DNA from: RYN-230 sp963814645
GTDB taxonomy: Bacteria; Actinomycetota; Actinomycetes; Streptosporangiales; Streptosporangiaceae
Direction: 5' to 3'
NCBI GenBank assembly: GCA_963814645.1
Contig: CAWFDX010000002.1
Location: 62,001-126,000 of the forward strand
DNA: 64,000 nucleotides
Below the pieces are notes generated by a model that saw only the letters and a list, made by a program, of their open reading frames with translations, searched no databases and had not been told where the DNA came from. Below are positions 9,006 to 15,895 of this stretch, in pieces (the stretch's first letter is position 1; the number at the start of each line of letters is the position of its first letter). The translations under genes and the position numbers were made by a program.

Positions 9006-9530
9006 CTACGCGGCCGTCCCGGCAGCAGTATCTGGCCTGGTGGGGTTCCAGCCGGGGGCCGATCCGCCCGGCTGGACCGAGAAGTCAAATTGCAGGAGCT
9101 TCGCGATACCCCGGCGGTTCAGGTAGCTATAGACCATCGTCCGGTAGGACGGCTGGCCATCGTGCGTCTGGATACCCCGCAGGCGCACCGTGACTGGATA
9201 GGTGGTTGGGTGCCAGCCGGATATGGGACCTGGCTGGGGCCAGTAGATGTCGAGCTCGCCGCTTGCCCACGCTTGGCGGCTCCCCCAGTGCCGCCAGGCC
9301 AATTTCTGGGCCACGGGCGCTCCGCCCATGCCGATGTAGATGACGTGCGGGCGCTGAACCATCCCGGACCAGCCGGTTACGTTCGCCTGCACGCGCACCT
9401 GCACGGGCGCCGAACTGGGCGGCCCGACCGCGGCCGGGTGAGCGCCCTGGCCGGGCGCAGCGCACGCCGCCAGGCCACCCGTCAGCGCGGCCGTAGCGAT
9501 GATGCCCAGGACTCTGGCTGCGCTGCTCAC
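9006..9530 (-). CDS. secreted lipoprotein of unknown function
   Basis: 174-residue predicted lipoprotein. The N-terminus is a type II signal peptide with lipobox LAAC (Cys23), so the mature protein should be lipid-anchored outside the membrane. The mature part has many aromatic and Trp residues and beta-strand-like stretches (QVRVQANVTGWSGMV, HVIYIGMGGAPVAQ, YPVTVRLRGIQT). No enzyme motif is visible. It ends four bases after the convergent molybdenum hydroxylase gene. I do not recognise the family. Confidence 0.7.
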   Translation of the reverse strand: MSSAARVLGIIATAALTGGLAACAAPGQGAHPAAVGPPSSAPVQVRVQANVTGWSGMVQRPHVIYIGMGGAPVAQKLAWRHWGSRQAWASGELDIYWPQPGPISGWHPTTYPVTVRLRGIQTHDGQPSYRTMVYSYLNRRGIAKLLQFDFSVQPGGSAPGWNPTRPDTAAGTAA

Positions 9531-9615
9531 CCTAAGATCCGTTCCCCGGTTGCCTCAAGGACATGCCCTGATGGAGCGGAAGGCAAGGGCCGGAAGGCCC
9601 CCGCGCCCGGGCTCG

Positions 9616-9906
9616 TCAGGGTACGGGCGGGAAATGGCTGCGGATCTTCGGGGCGTAGAACGCCGGCCACGGCTGGTCCTGCTTGGCGGACGTGTAGTCC
9701 TTATCCAGCGTGACAAGGAGATAGACCAGTTCGCTGCGGACGGGCTTGACGCCGAGCAGGGCCGGCAGTTCCGACAGGTTGATCAGCCAGTCTGCGTACC
9801 AGCTGGCCCAGTCGTCGTCGGCTCCATCCACGATCCGGAAAACCCGGTGATGGGTCTCCGAGACCTCCTGCAGGAGGTCACTGATCTGTCCTTCGGTGCG
9901 ATCCAT
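9616..9906 (-). CDS. conserved hypothetical protein, 96 residues
   Basis: Small acidic, mostly helical protein. It contains QISDLLQEVSETHHRVFRIV, then DDWASWYADWLINLSELP, and ends with WPAFYAPKIRSHF. The pattern WYADWL, LP.LLG, R.ELVY.L..LD matches small conserved actinobacterial hypothetical proteins as I recall them. No catalytic or binding motif can be named. The ATG at 9906 begins MDRTEGQ; the upstream ATG at 9954 adds a Gly-rich stretch that overlaps the terminator hairpin at 9953-9989 and is less likely. It is on the same strand as, and downstream of, the second cold-shock gene. Confidence 0.6.
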   Translation of the reverse strand: MDRTEGQISDLLQEVSETHHRVFRIVDGADDDWASWYADWLINLSELPALLGVKPVRSELVYLLVTLDKDYTSAKQDQPWPAFYAPKIRSHFPPVP

Positions 9907-9952
9907 CCGTCCCCCCGGTGCCGATCCGTCAGCCAGCCCTACCCATCCCAGC

Positions 9953-9989
9953 ACAGCCTGGCCCGACCCACTGGGGCGGGCCAGGCTGT
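9953..9989 (-). terminator. hairpin terminator after the second cold-shock gene
   Basis: A perfect 13-bp inverted repeat (ACAGCCTGGCCCG at 9953-9965 with CGGGCCAGGCTGT at 9977-9989) and an 11-base loop. It lies about 60 bases beyond the stop of the minus-strand cold-shock gene. There is no long T-run, as is usual in high-GC actinobacteria. Confidence 0.7.
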
Positions 9990-10050
9990 TACGGGAACTA
10001 CTGGGTCCGGCGTTGATCAGCGCGTCGTGGAAGGACGCGGATGTTACCCG

Positions 10051-10254
10051 TCAGAGCGGGCGGACGTTCTCCGCCTGCGGTCCCTTTTGCCCCTGGGTCG
10101 TGTCGAATTCGACCTTCTGGTTCTCATCCAGCGACCGGTAGCCGGTGGTGGCGATCGCCGAGAAGTGGACGAACACGTCCGCCGTCCCGTCATCGGGAGC
10201 GATGAAACCAAAGCCCTTGTCCGCGTTGAACCACTTCACTGTGCCTGTTGCCAT
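10051..10254 (-). CDS. csp: cold-shock protein (CspA family), second copy
   Basis: 67-residue cold-shock protein, a close paralogue of the one at 3168-3371. The first 33 residues differ at only three positions (Ala/Ala then Thr for Gln at position 3, Ala for Pro at 11, Phe for His at 31). RNP1 KGFGFIAPD and RNP2 VFVHFSAI are intact. The ATG at 10254 follows an AAGGA element (cgAAGGAttagaactg). A strong terminator follows at 9953-9989, so it is probably monocistronic. Its C-terminal half (ATTGYRSLDENQKVEFDTTQGQ) has diverged, which suggests separate regulation or RNA targets from the first copy. Confidence 0.95.
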   Translation of the reverse strand: MATGTVKWFNADKGFGFIAPDDGTADVFVHFSAIATTGYRSLDENQKVEFDTTQGQKGPQAENVRPL

Positions 10255-10381
10255 CAGTTCTAATCCTTCGTCGAAGGCCGCGGCGCGAAGTTGCCGGGGC
10301 CACGGAGCAACTGTAGCTCAGCACGCGCGTGCTTCTCTCCCGCCTTTGCACTGTCAGCCACAATCAACTGTCACCAGCGGG

Positions 10382-10657
10382 CTAGGACGGGCGGTAACCG
10401 GCCAGGCTCAGCATCCGGCGCAGCTCCTCGACGGTCCGCGCATCGATGTCCTTACCGGGTGGCTCAATGACTTCCTGCACCGACCCGATTTCGATCGCCA
10501 CCTTGCCATCGTGGCGCGCCGTGACCGTGCCTACCGCCTCCAGCAGCGACCGCACCGCCCGCCACTCGATGTTGTGGCTCAGCGGGTGGGCGAAGATCTG
10601 GCGCAGCGTGTCCCGGTGACGGTTGTCCAAGTGCGGTGAGTCAGCCCCAGCTGTCAT
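10382..10657 (-). CDS. conserved hypothetical protein, about 91 residues (HicA-like by size only)
   Basis: Small basic protein starting MTAGADSPHL, with the core RDTLRQIFAHPLSHNIEW, VRSLLEAVGTVTARHDGKV and an end DIDARTVEELRRMLSLAGY. The arrangement helix, His-Asn motif, beta hairpin, helix is shared by a widespread actinobacterial conserved hypothetical family and loosely recalls HicA-type RNA-binding folds, but no catalytic His can be assigned. The ATG at 10657 has GGGAGG six bases upstream; the adjacent ATG at 10660 is too close to it. No antitoxin-like partner is adjacent, so a toxin role is not supported. Confidence 0.65.
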   Translation of the reverse strand: MTAGADSPHLDNRHRDTLRQIFAHPLSHNIEWRAVRSLLEAVGTVTARHDGKVAIEIGSVQEVIEPPGKDIDARTVEELRRMLSLAGYRPS

Positions 10658-10742
10658 CATGTGCCTCCCGCTCCGCAGCCTATGCCCGGCCAGCTCGGGG
10701 CCGGGCGTTTCCCCCCGGTAACCCCCAAACCCAGTGCATATT

Positions 10743-10760
10743 GAACGCCAGTACCCGCTG
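10743..10760 (+). repeat. 18-bp intergenic repeat, copy 1
   Basis: The 18-mer GAACGCCAGTACCCGCTG occurs here and again, in the same orientation, at 31803-31820. Both copies are in short intergenic spaces. In this copy the 3' half forms the left arm of the terminator hairpin at 10753-10776. Confidence 0.6.
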
Positions 10761-10776
10761 GCCGCCGCCAGCGGGT
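10753..10776 (-). terminator. hairpin terminator downstream of the merR gene
   Basis: A perfect 10-bp stem, ACCCGCTGGC with GCCAGCGGGT, around a 4-base loop. It starts ten bases after the stop of the minus-strand MerR gene, where the MFS-MerR operon should end. Confidence 0.65.
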
Positions 10777-10785
10777 GCCAGGCCC

Positions 10786-11238
10786 CTAGACCGGGGCGCC
10801 GGCCAGCAGGGCCCGGGCTTTGCGGATCCGGGTGTCCAGATCGGTGAGGAACCCGTCCAGGGCCTCCCGCTTGGCCTGGACCGTGGCCCGCAGGTCTTCG
10901 GCCAGGACGAGGCATTCCCGGGTCAGCTGGCGGCGCTGGTCCTCGCTGGTCTGCTCGTCGTGGTAGCTGAGCCGGATCTGGGCGATCCGGTCCTCGTTGC
11001 GCAGCACGACGGCGATCTCGTCCAGGTTGAGGCCGAGCAGGGTCTGCAGTTCCCGGATGCGGGCCACCCGGGCCAGGTCATCGGCGGAGTAGCGGCGCAG
11101 CCCGCCCGGCGTGGTGCAGGCCGGGACCAGCAAGCCGATCTGCTGGTAGTAGCGCAGCGCGCGCTCGGACACGCCGGCCTGCGCGGCGGCAGCCCCGATG
11201 CCCAGCAGGTCCCCGCTGGCGGTTTCCGGGCCCGTCAT
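10786..11238 (-). CDS. MerR family transcriptional regulator
   Basis: 150-residue MerR regulator. The N-terminal winged HTH is clear: LLGIGAAAAQAGVSERALRYYQQIGLL, then RRYSADDLARVARIRELQTLLGL. A long coiled-coil dimerisation helix follows, with an effector region that lacks the Cys pair of metal-sensing members, so it probably senses an organic compound or drug. The ATG at 11238 lies four bases after the stop of the MFS exporter gene, with GAGAGGTGA as ribosome-binding site (it overlaps the MFS stop), so the two are translationally coupled. A MerR-type dyad sits in the promoter of this operon (13168-13189), which suggests the regulator controls its own operon. Confidence 0.9.
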   Translation of the reverse strand: MTGPETASGDLLGIGAAAAQAGVSERALRYYQQIGLLVPACTTPGGLRRYSADDLARVARIRELQTLLGLNLDEIAVVLRNEDRIAQIRLSYHDEQTSEDQRRQLTRECLVLAEDLRATVQAKREALDGFLTDLDTRIRKARALLAGAPV

Positions 11239-11242
11239 TGCT

Positions 11243-13123
11243 TCACCTCTCCCTGGGCGGGCCGCTGGTCCCCCCGCCGCCCGGTTGCGCCTGGTCGCCG
11301 GCCGTGGCCAGCCGCCCATTGACCGGGACATCCACATCGGCGGACGTGACCGGCTCCAGCCCGGTGAGCCCGCCGATCTCGGCCGCGCCGTCGGCCAGTT
11401 CGTCGGCCACCGGCTCGGTCATATGCAGGTACCGCCGACCGCGGACCGCGGAGGCCACGATCGCGATGGCGGTCGCGATGGCCGCGAACGTGAACGCCAG
11501 GTGCAGGCCGCTGGCGAACGGCTGCTCGATGAGCTTGGGGAAGAACGACCGCCCGGTGACATACGCCCGCTGGCTGGGGCTCAGGTGCTGCAGCGCGCCG
11601 GTCGGGCCGAGCAGTTCCTTGATCGGGTTGTAGCCCAGGAATGCGGAGAACAGGCTGCCGATCGGCGGCTCGTTCGCGACGACGTGTGCGGCGGATGGGG
11701 CGACACCCGCGTTGACCAGGCCCTTGTACAGGTGCGAGGGCAGGTTGGCGGCCAGGCCGAGGGTGACGATGGTGAAGAACAGGCCCATGGACAGCACGGT
11801 GGCCGAGTTCTGGAACGTGTTGACCATGCCCGCGCCCGCGCCGCGCTGCTCCGGCGGCAGGCTGTTCATGACCGCGGCCTGGTTCGGCGAGAAGAACAGC
11901 CCCATGCCCACCGCGAACAAGAAGATCAGCACGGCGAACCACACGTAGCTGAAGTTGATCGGCAGCAGTTCCAGCAGCAGGAAGCTGACCCCGGAGACGA
12001 TCAGGCCCGTGGTGGCGAACAGGCGCGCCCCGTAGCGGTCGGACAGCGCGCCGGCCAGCGGGCCGACGATCAGGAAGCCGAGGGTGAGCGGCACCATGGC
12101 GATGCCCGCCCACAGCGGCGTCTGGCTGAAGCTCTTGCCGTGCTGCGGCAGCCAGATGCCCTGCAGCCAGATGATCAGCATGAACTGGATGCCGCCGCGG
12201 CCGAGGGCCCCGAGCAGGCCGGCGATGTTCCCGGCGGTGAACGCGCGGATTTTGAACAGGCCCAGCCGGAACATCGGCTGCGCCACCTTGGTCTCCACCC
12301 AGGCGAACAGCACCAGGACCGCGATCCCGCCGAAGATGCCGGCCAGCACCCAGGGGTTGGTCCAGCCGGTCGGGTGCCCGCCGTACGGGAGCAGCGAGTA
12401 CACGATGCCGACCAGCAGCGAGATCAGCCCGATGGCGAACAGCGCGTTGCCCAGCCAGTCGATCTTGGCCGGGATGCGGACCCCGTTGTCGCGCAGCATG
12501 AGGTAGGCCCAGATGGTGCCGAACAGGCCGAACGGGACCGAGACCAGGAAGACCAGGTGCCACTCAATGGGGGCCAGCACGCCGCCCAGGATCAGCCCGA
12601 GGAACGAGCCGCTCACTGCGGCGATGCCGTTGATGCCCATGGCCTTGCCGCGCTCGTCGGGCGGGAATGCGTCGGTCAGGATGGCGGTGGAGTTGGCGAA
12701 CAGGAACGCGCCGCCGACGCCCTGGAACACCCGCATGATGATGATCCACAACGCGCCGGGCACCCCGGTGAGCCAGGTCACCGACAGCAGGATCGAGAAG
12801 AGCGTGAAGACGGCGAAGCCGAGGTTGTACATCTTGACCCGGCCGTAGATATCCCCGATCCGGCCGAAGCTGACCACCAGCACGGCGGTGACCAGCAGGA
12901 AGCCCATGAACACCCAGAGGAAGTACGACGTGTTCGAGGGCACCAGCGGGTTCAGCTTGATGCCCCGGAACAGCGCCGGCAGTGAGATCAGCAAGATCGA
13001 CTGGTTGATGGTGACCATCAAGATGCCGAGCGTGGTATTCGACAGCGCGATCCACTTGTAGTGCACTCCGCGGCCGTCCGCGGGCCGGCCCGTGACCGCC
13101 TGCGCTTGCCCTGCCACCGGCAT
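11243..13123 (-). CDS. MFS drug exporter (DHA2, EmrB/QacA type)
   Basis: 626-residue major facilitator with about 14 membrane helices, as in the DHA2 drug:H+ antiporter family. The motif A-like loop GRIGDIYGRVKMY and the motif C region GIAAVSGSFLGLILGGVL of antiporters are present. The ATG at 13123 is chosen because GAGGAGG precedes it; the longer upstream frame would run through the operator. It is the first gene of an operon with the MerR regulator four bases downstream. The likely role is export of a toxic or antibiotic-like compound; the substrate is unknown. Confidence 0.92.
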   Translation of the reverse strand: MPVAGQAQAVTGRPADGRGVHYKWIALSNTTLGILMVTINQSILLISLPALFRGIKLNPLVPSNTSYFLWVFMGFLLVTAVLVVSFGRIGDIYGRVKMYNLGFAVFTLFSILLSVTWLTGVPGALWIIIMRVFQGVGGAFLFANSTAILTDAFPPDERGKAMGINGIAAVSGSFLGLILGGVLAPIEWHLVFLVSVPFGLFGTIWAYLMLRDNGVRIPAKIDWLGNALFAIGLISLLVGIVYSLLPYGGHPTGWTNPWVLAGIFGGIAVLVLFAWVETKVAQPMFRLGLFKIRAFTAGNIAGLLGALGRGGIQFMLIIWLQGIWLPQHGKSFSQTPLWAGIAMVPLTLGFLIVGPLAGALSDRYGARLFATTGLIVSGVSFLLLELLPINFSYVWFAVLIFLFAVGMGLFFSPNQAAVMNSLPPEQRGAGAGMVNTFQNSATVLSMGLFFTIVTLGLAANLPSHLYKGLVNAGVAPSAAHVVANEPPIGSLFSAFLGYNPIKELLGPTGALQHLSPSQRAYVTGRSFFPKLIEQPFASGLHLAFTFAAIATAIAIVASAVRGRRYLHMTEPVADELADGAAEIGGLTGLEPVTSADVDVPVNGRLATAGDQAQPGGGGTSGPPRER

Positions 13124-13167
13124 CAGGCCTCCTCGTCTCACGTCGCTTAGCACCGGGAGCCTATCGC

Positions 13168-13189
13168 ACCTTGACGTCAACGTCAGAGT
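13168..13189 (-). promoter_or_regulatory. MerR-type operator inside the MFS-merR promoter
   Basis: On the minus strand an imperfect 22-bp dyad reads ACTCTGACGT-TG-ACGTCAAGGT (8 of 10 arm positions pair). A -35-like CTGACG inside the left arm and a -10-like TAGGCT are separated by 17 bases that contain the dyad centre, the classic MerR arrangement. The site is 45 bases upstream of the MFS start and falls between that gene and the methyltransferase stop at 13195. Confidence 0.7.
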
Positions 13190-13194
13190 CGGTT

Positions 13195-13983
13195 CTACCG
13201 CTTGCGGCCCACCCCGGCCCACAGGGCCAGCGTCCCGTTCGCCTGCACGCCCGGCCGCCACTGCTGGACCTGAACCAGCCCGGGCTCGACCAGTTCCAGC
13301 CCGGCGAAAAACCGCATGACCTGGTCGTAGCTGCGCCCGGTGTACTGCTGGTAGCTGAGCTGGTTGACCCGGGTCTGCAGGTCGGTCACCTTGTCCGGCT
13401 CGATGTCCGAGGCGGGATGCGTGATGGCCAGGTAGCTGCCCGCCGGGACCGCGCCCATGACCCGGGCCACGATGCCGTGCGGGTCGTCCTCGTCGCTGAT
13501 CGCGTGCAGTGTCAGCAGGCTGATCGCCGCGACCGGCTGGGCGAAGTCCAGCGTGCGTGCGGCCTGCTCCACGATCTTGGCGACATCGCGCGCATCGGCG
13601 TCGATGTAGTCGGTGGCGCCATGCGGGCCGCTGGCCAGCAGCGCGCGGGCGTGGGCCAGCACGACCGGGTCGTAGTCCACGTAGACGACCCGGCCGTCCG
13701 GCGCCACCTCCTGCGCCACCTGGTGGGTGTTGCCCGCGGCCGGGATGCCGGTGCCGATGTCGAGAAACTGGCGGATCCCGGCCTCACCGGCCAGGAACCG
13801 GACGGCCCGGCCCAGGAACGCCCGGTTGGCCCGGGCCAGCTCCACCATCGCGGGATAGGCCGCTTTCAGCGCATCGCCCGCTTTGCGGTCGGCGGCATAG
13901 TTGTCCTTCCCGCCCAGCAGGTAATCGTAGATCCGCGCATGGTGCGCGATGCTGGTGTCGAAGGCCGCAGGTTCAGCGTCCAA
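13195..13983 (-). CDS. DUF574-type SAM-dependent methyltransferase, copy 1
   Basis: 262-residue protein of the DUF574 / Methyltransf_19 family, a Rossmann-fold SAM-binding group greatly expanded in actinomycetes. Motif I is FLDIGTGIPAAGNTHQVA, the acidic end of strand 2 is VVYVDYDPVVLAHARALL, and the family start signature ARIYDYLLGGKDNYAADR is intact. Substrates are largely unknown for this family. A paralogue lies at 15089-15895, about 1.1 kb away on the opposite strand. The stop lies just beyond the MerR operator of the neighbouring operon, so read-through could interfere with it. Confidence 0.9.
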   Translation of the reverse strand: MDAEPAAFDTSIAHHARIYDYLLGGKDNYAADRKAGDALKAAYPAMVELARANRAFLGRAVRFLAGEAGIRQFLDIGTGIPAAGNTHQVAQEVAPDGRVVYVDYDPVVLAHARALLASGPHGATDYIDADARDVAKIVEQAARTLDFAQPVAAISLLTLHAISDEDDPHGIVARVMGAVPAGSYLAITHPASDIEPDKVTDLQTRVNQLSYQQYTGRSYDQVMRFFAGLELVEPGLVQVQQWRPGVQANGTLALWAGVGRKR

Positions 13984-14066
13984 CCAGCCTCGCCCCTTCC
14001 TGTCCGCGGCGTGTCGCTCCCGACGACCGACAGGCTACCGTCGCCGAGCCTGGCACCGCCGGCGGC

Positions 14067-14086
14067 CCGGCGGGATGACCCGCCGG
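14067..14086. terminator. short hairpin between methyltransferase and beta-helix pseudogene
   Basis: CCGGCGGG and CCCGCCGG form a perfect 8-bp stem with an ATGA loop, 22 bases beyond the stop of the minus-strand beta-helix pseudogene. Confidence 0.5.
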
Positions 14087-14107
14087 ACCACCGGGCAGGC
14101 GCTGGGC

Positions 14108-14879
14108 TCAGCCGAAGCAGCCCGGGACCGAGGCCACCGGGGAGCAGTTGTTCAGCGTGTTGTGCGCGACCAGCGTGTGGGTCAGCGTGACGTTGAAGCG
14201 GTTGTAGATGCCGCCGCCACCCCCGGATGGCGCGTTGTTGTACACCACCCGGCTAGCGACCAGGTTCAGCGTAGAGTCGGTGTCGTTGCAGACGCCGCCG
14301 CCCTCCGTGCTGGCCGTGTTCTCCTGCACCCTTCTCCTGCACCGTGGCGCCGGAGACATTCGCGACGTCGTCGTTGTAGAGCCGGCCCCCGTATTCCGCG
14401 GTGTTGCCGGTGAGGGTTATCCCGTGGTGCCGTAGTTGGCCAGGCCGCCGCCGTCATAGCTGGACTCGTTGAGCCGGAAGGACCCGTCGCTGAGGTGCAG
14501 CGTCCCGCTCTCGACTTCGACGCCGCCGCCATACTCGCTCGCAGTGTTCCCGCCAAACGCGGAATTCTCGATGGTGAGGTCCTCATCGGTGTATACGGCC
14601 GCACCGTACTCAGTGCTGTTGCCGTTGAACGTGGAATTCTGGATCGTCCCGGTGTCCTCATTTTCGACCGCCCCGCCGTAGGTGCTTGCGGAATTGCCGG
14701 TGAACGTGCCGCCCGCTACGGTAAGCAGGCTGAAGTCCGGCGCGTACCGGCTGCGCTCCAGCGTGGTGTGCTGGCCGGCAGCGGCGCGGCCAGGGCCGGG
14801 GCTGCCGTACCCAGGCCCGCTGCCGCCAGCCCGCCCGCGGCCACCGCGGCCAGCGCCCGCGCATCACTTTGCTACGCAT
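14108..14879 (-). pseudogene. broken secreted beta-helix (polymorphic outer-protein-like repeat) gene
   Basis: Minus-strand remains of a secreted right-handed beta-helix protein spread over all three frames. It opens MRSKVMR, then a signal-peptide core (ALAAVAAGGLAAAGLG) appears in a second frame. A third frame carries repeats such as FTGNSASTYGGAVEN, FNGNSTEYGAAVYT and FGGNTASEYGGGVE. After a stop near 14427 the reading continues as ITLTGNTAEYGG in another frame, and the last part (ENTASTEGGGVCND to SVPGCFG) shifts again. At least four indels are needed to rebuild one frame. A short duplication of CTCCTGCACC near 14325-14342 marks one of them. Pmp-like GG-A/I and N repeats identify the fold; the ligand is unknown. 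Confidence 0.8.
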
Positions 14880-15088
14880 AAATATCCCCCGGGAAAGAGC
14901 TCGCTCGTTTGGGATGGTTTGCGATTTTCAGCCGGAGAATTCCGCTGCCTGCTGATTACCAAATCGCTCCCGGACGATGGCACAGAGTGACGACGGCAAT
15001 CTGATAGTCAAGCCGGCTGGGGCCATTGGGCGGCCGGGTTCGGCTCGGCGTAAGTTAGGCGGACACGTCCCGGTAAAGGAGAGCGACC

Positions 15089-15895
15089 GTGGCCGAGCAG
15101 GAATCGGCACCACCTGGTACCGATCCCCGGATCCCCAACATGGCGCGGATGTACGACTACGCCCTTGGTGGCAAGGACAATTTCGCCGCTGACCGCGAGG
15201 CGGTGCAGAAGCTGTTCAGCTTTTCCCCGGAGAACCGGGACGTGCCCCGGGCCAACCGGCGCTTCCTCGGCCGCGCGGTCCGGTTCGCCGCGGATCAGGG
15301 CGTCCGCCAGTTCCTCGACCTGGGCACCGGCCTGCCCAGCCAGGGCCACGTGCACGAAGTGGTCGGCGAGATCGACCCGGACGCGCACGTGATCTACGTC
15401 GACAACGACCCGGTAGTGGTGGCGCACGGCCGGGCGCTGCTGACTGGCTCGGACTCGGTCACCGTGGTCGAGGCGGACGTCCGCGACCCGGACAGCATCC
15501 TGGGCCACCCGGATGTGGCCCGGCTGATCGACTTCGCTCAGCCGGTCGCGGTGCTGTTCGTCGCCGTGCTGCACGGCATCCCGGACGAGGCCGGCCCGGC
15601 CGGCATCGTGCGCGCCGTCGGCGAGCGCATGTCGCCCGGCAGCTACCTGATCCTGTCCCACCTGACCAGCGAGGGCCATCCGGCGGAGATCGTCGCCGAG
15701 AAAGAGGCCGTCTTCGCCCGGTCGAACGCGCCCGTCTCATACCGCAGCCGGGACCAGATCATGCGTATGTTCGACGGCTTCGGCCTGGTCGAGCCGGGCC
15801 TGACCGCGGTGACGCAATGGCGTGGGAACGCGCTGGACGAGAAGCTGGACGCCGCCGGTCAATGGTGGCTGGGCGGAGTTGGCCGGAAAGCCTGA
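15089..15895 (+). CDS. DUF574-type SAM-dependent methyltransferase, copy 2
   Basis: 268-residue paralogue of the protein at 13195-13983. The family opening RMYDYALGGKDNFAADRE, motif I FLDLGTGLPSQGHVHEV and the strand-2 region VIYVDNDPVVVAHGRALL are intact, so SAM binding is expected. It starts at a GTG (15089) behind AAAGGAGAG. The 3' end overlaps the convergent oligopeptidase B gene by 37 bases. The 210 bases upstream, shared with the beta-helix pseudogene, are relatively AT-rich near 14870-14960 and probably hold divergent promoters. The substrate is unknown. Confidence 0.9.
   Translation: MAEQESAPPGTDPRIPNMARMYDYALGGKDNFAADREAVQKLFSFSPENRDVPRANRRFLGRAVRFAADQGVRQFLDLGTGLPSQGHVHEVVGEIDPDAHVIYVDNDPVVVAHGRALLTGSDSVTVVEADVRDPDSILGHPDVARLIDFAQPVAVLFVAVLHGIPDEAGPAGIVRAVGERMSPGSYLILSHLTSEGHPAEIVAEKEAVFARSNAPVSYRSRDQIMRMFDGFGLVEPGLTAVTQWRGNALDEKLDAAGQWWLGGVGRKA

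Noticed and set aside
11198..12985. 595-residue plus-strand frame opposite the MFS exporter
   Set aside because: Low-complexity Arg/Gly/Gln/His content and no known domain; the MFS on the minus strand is clearly the gene.
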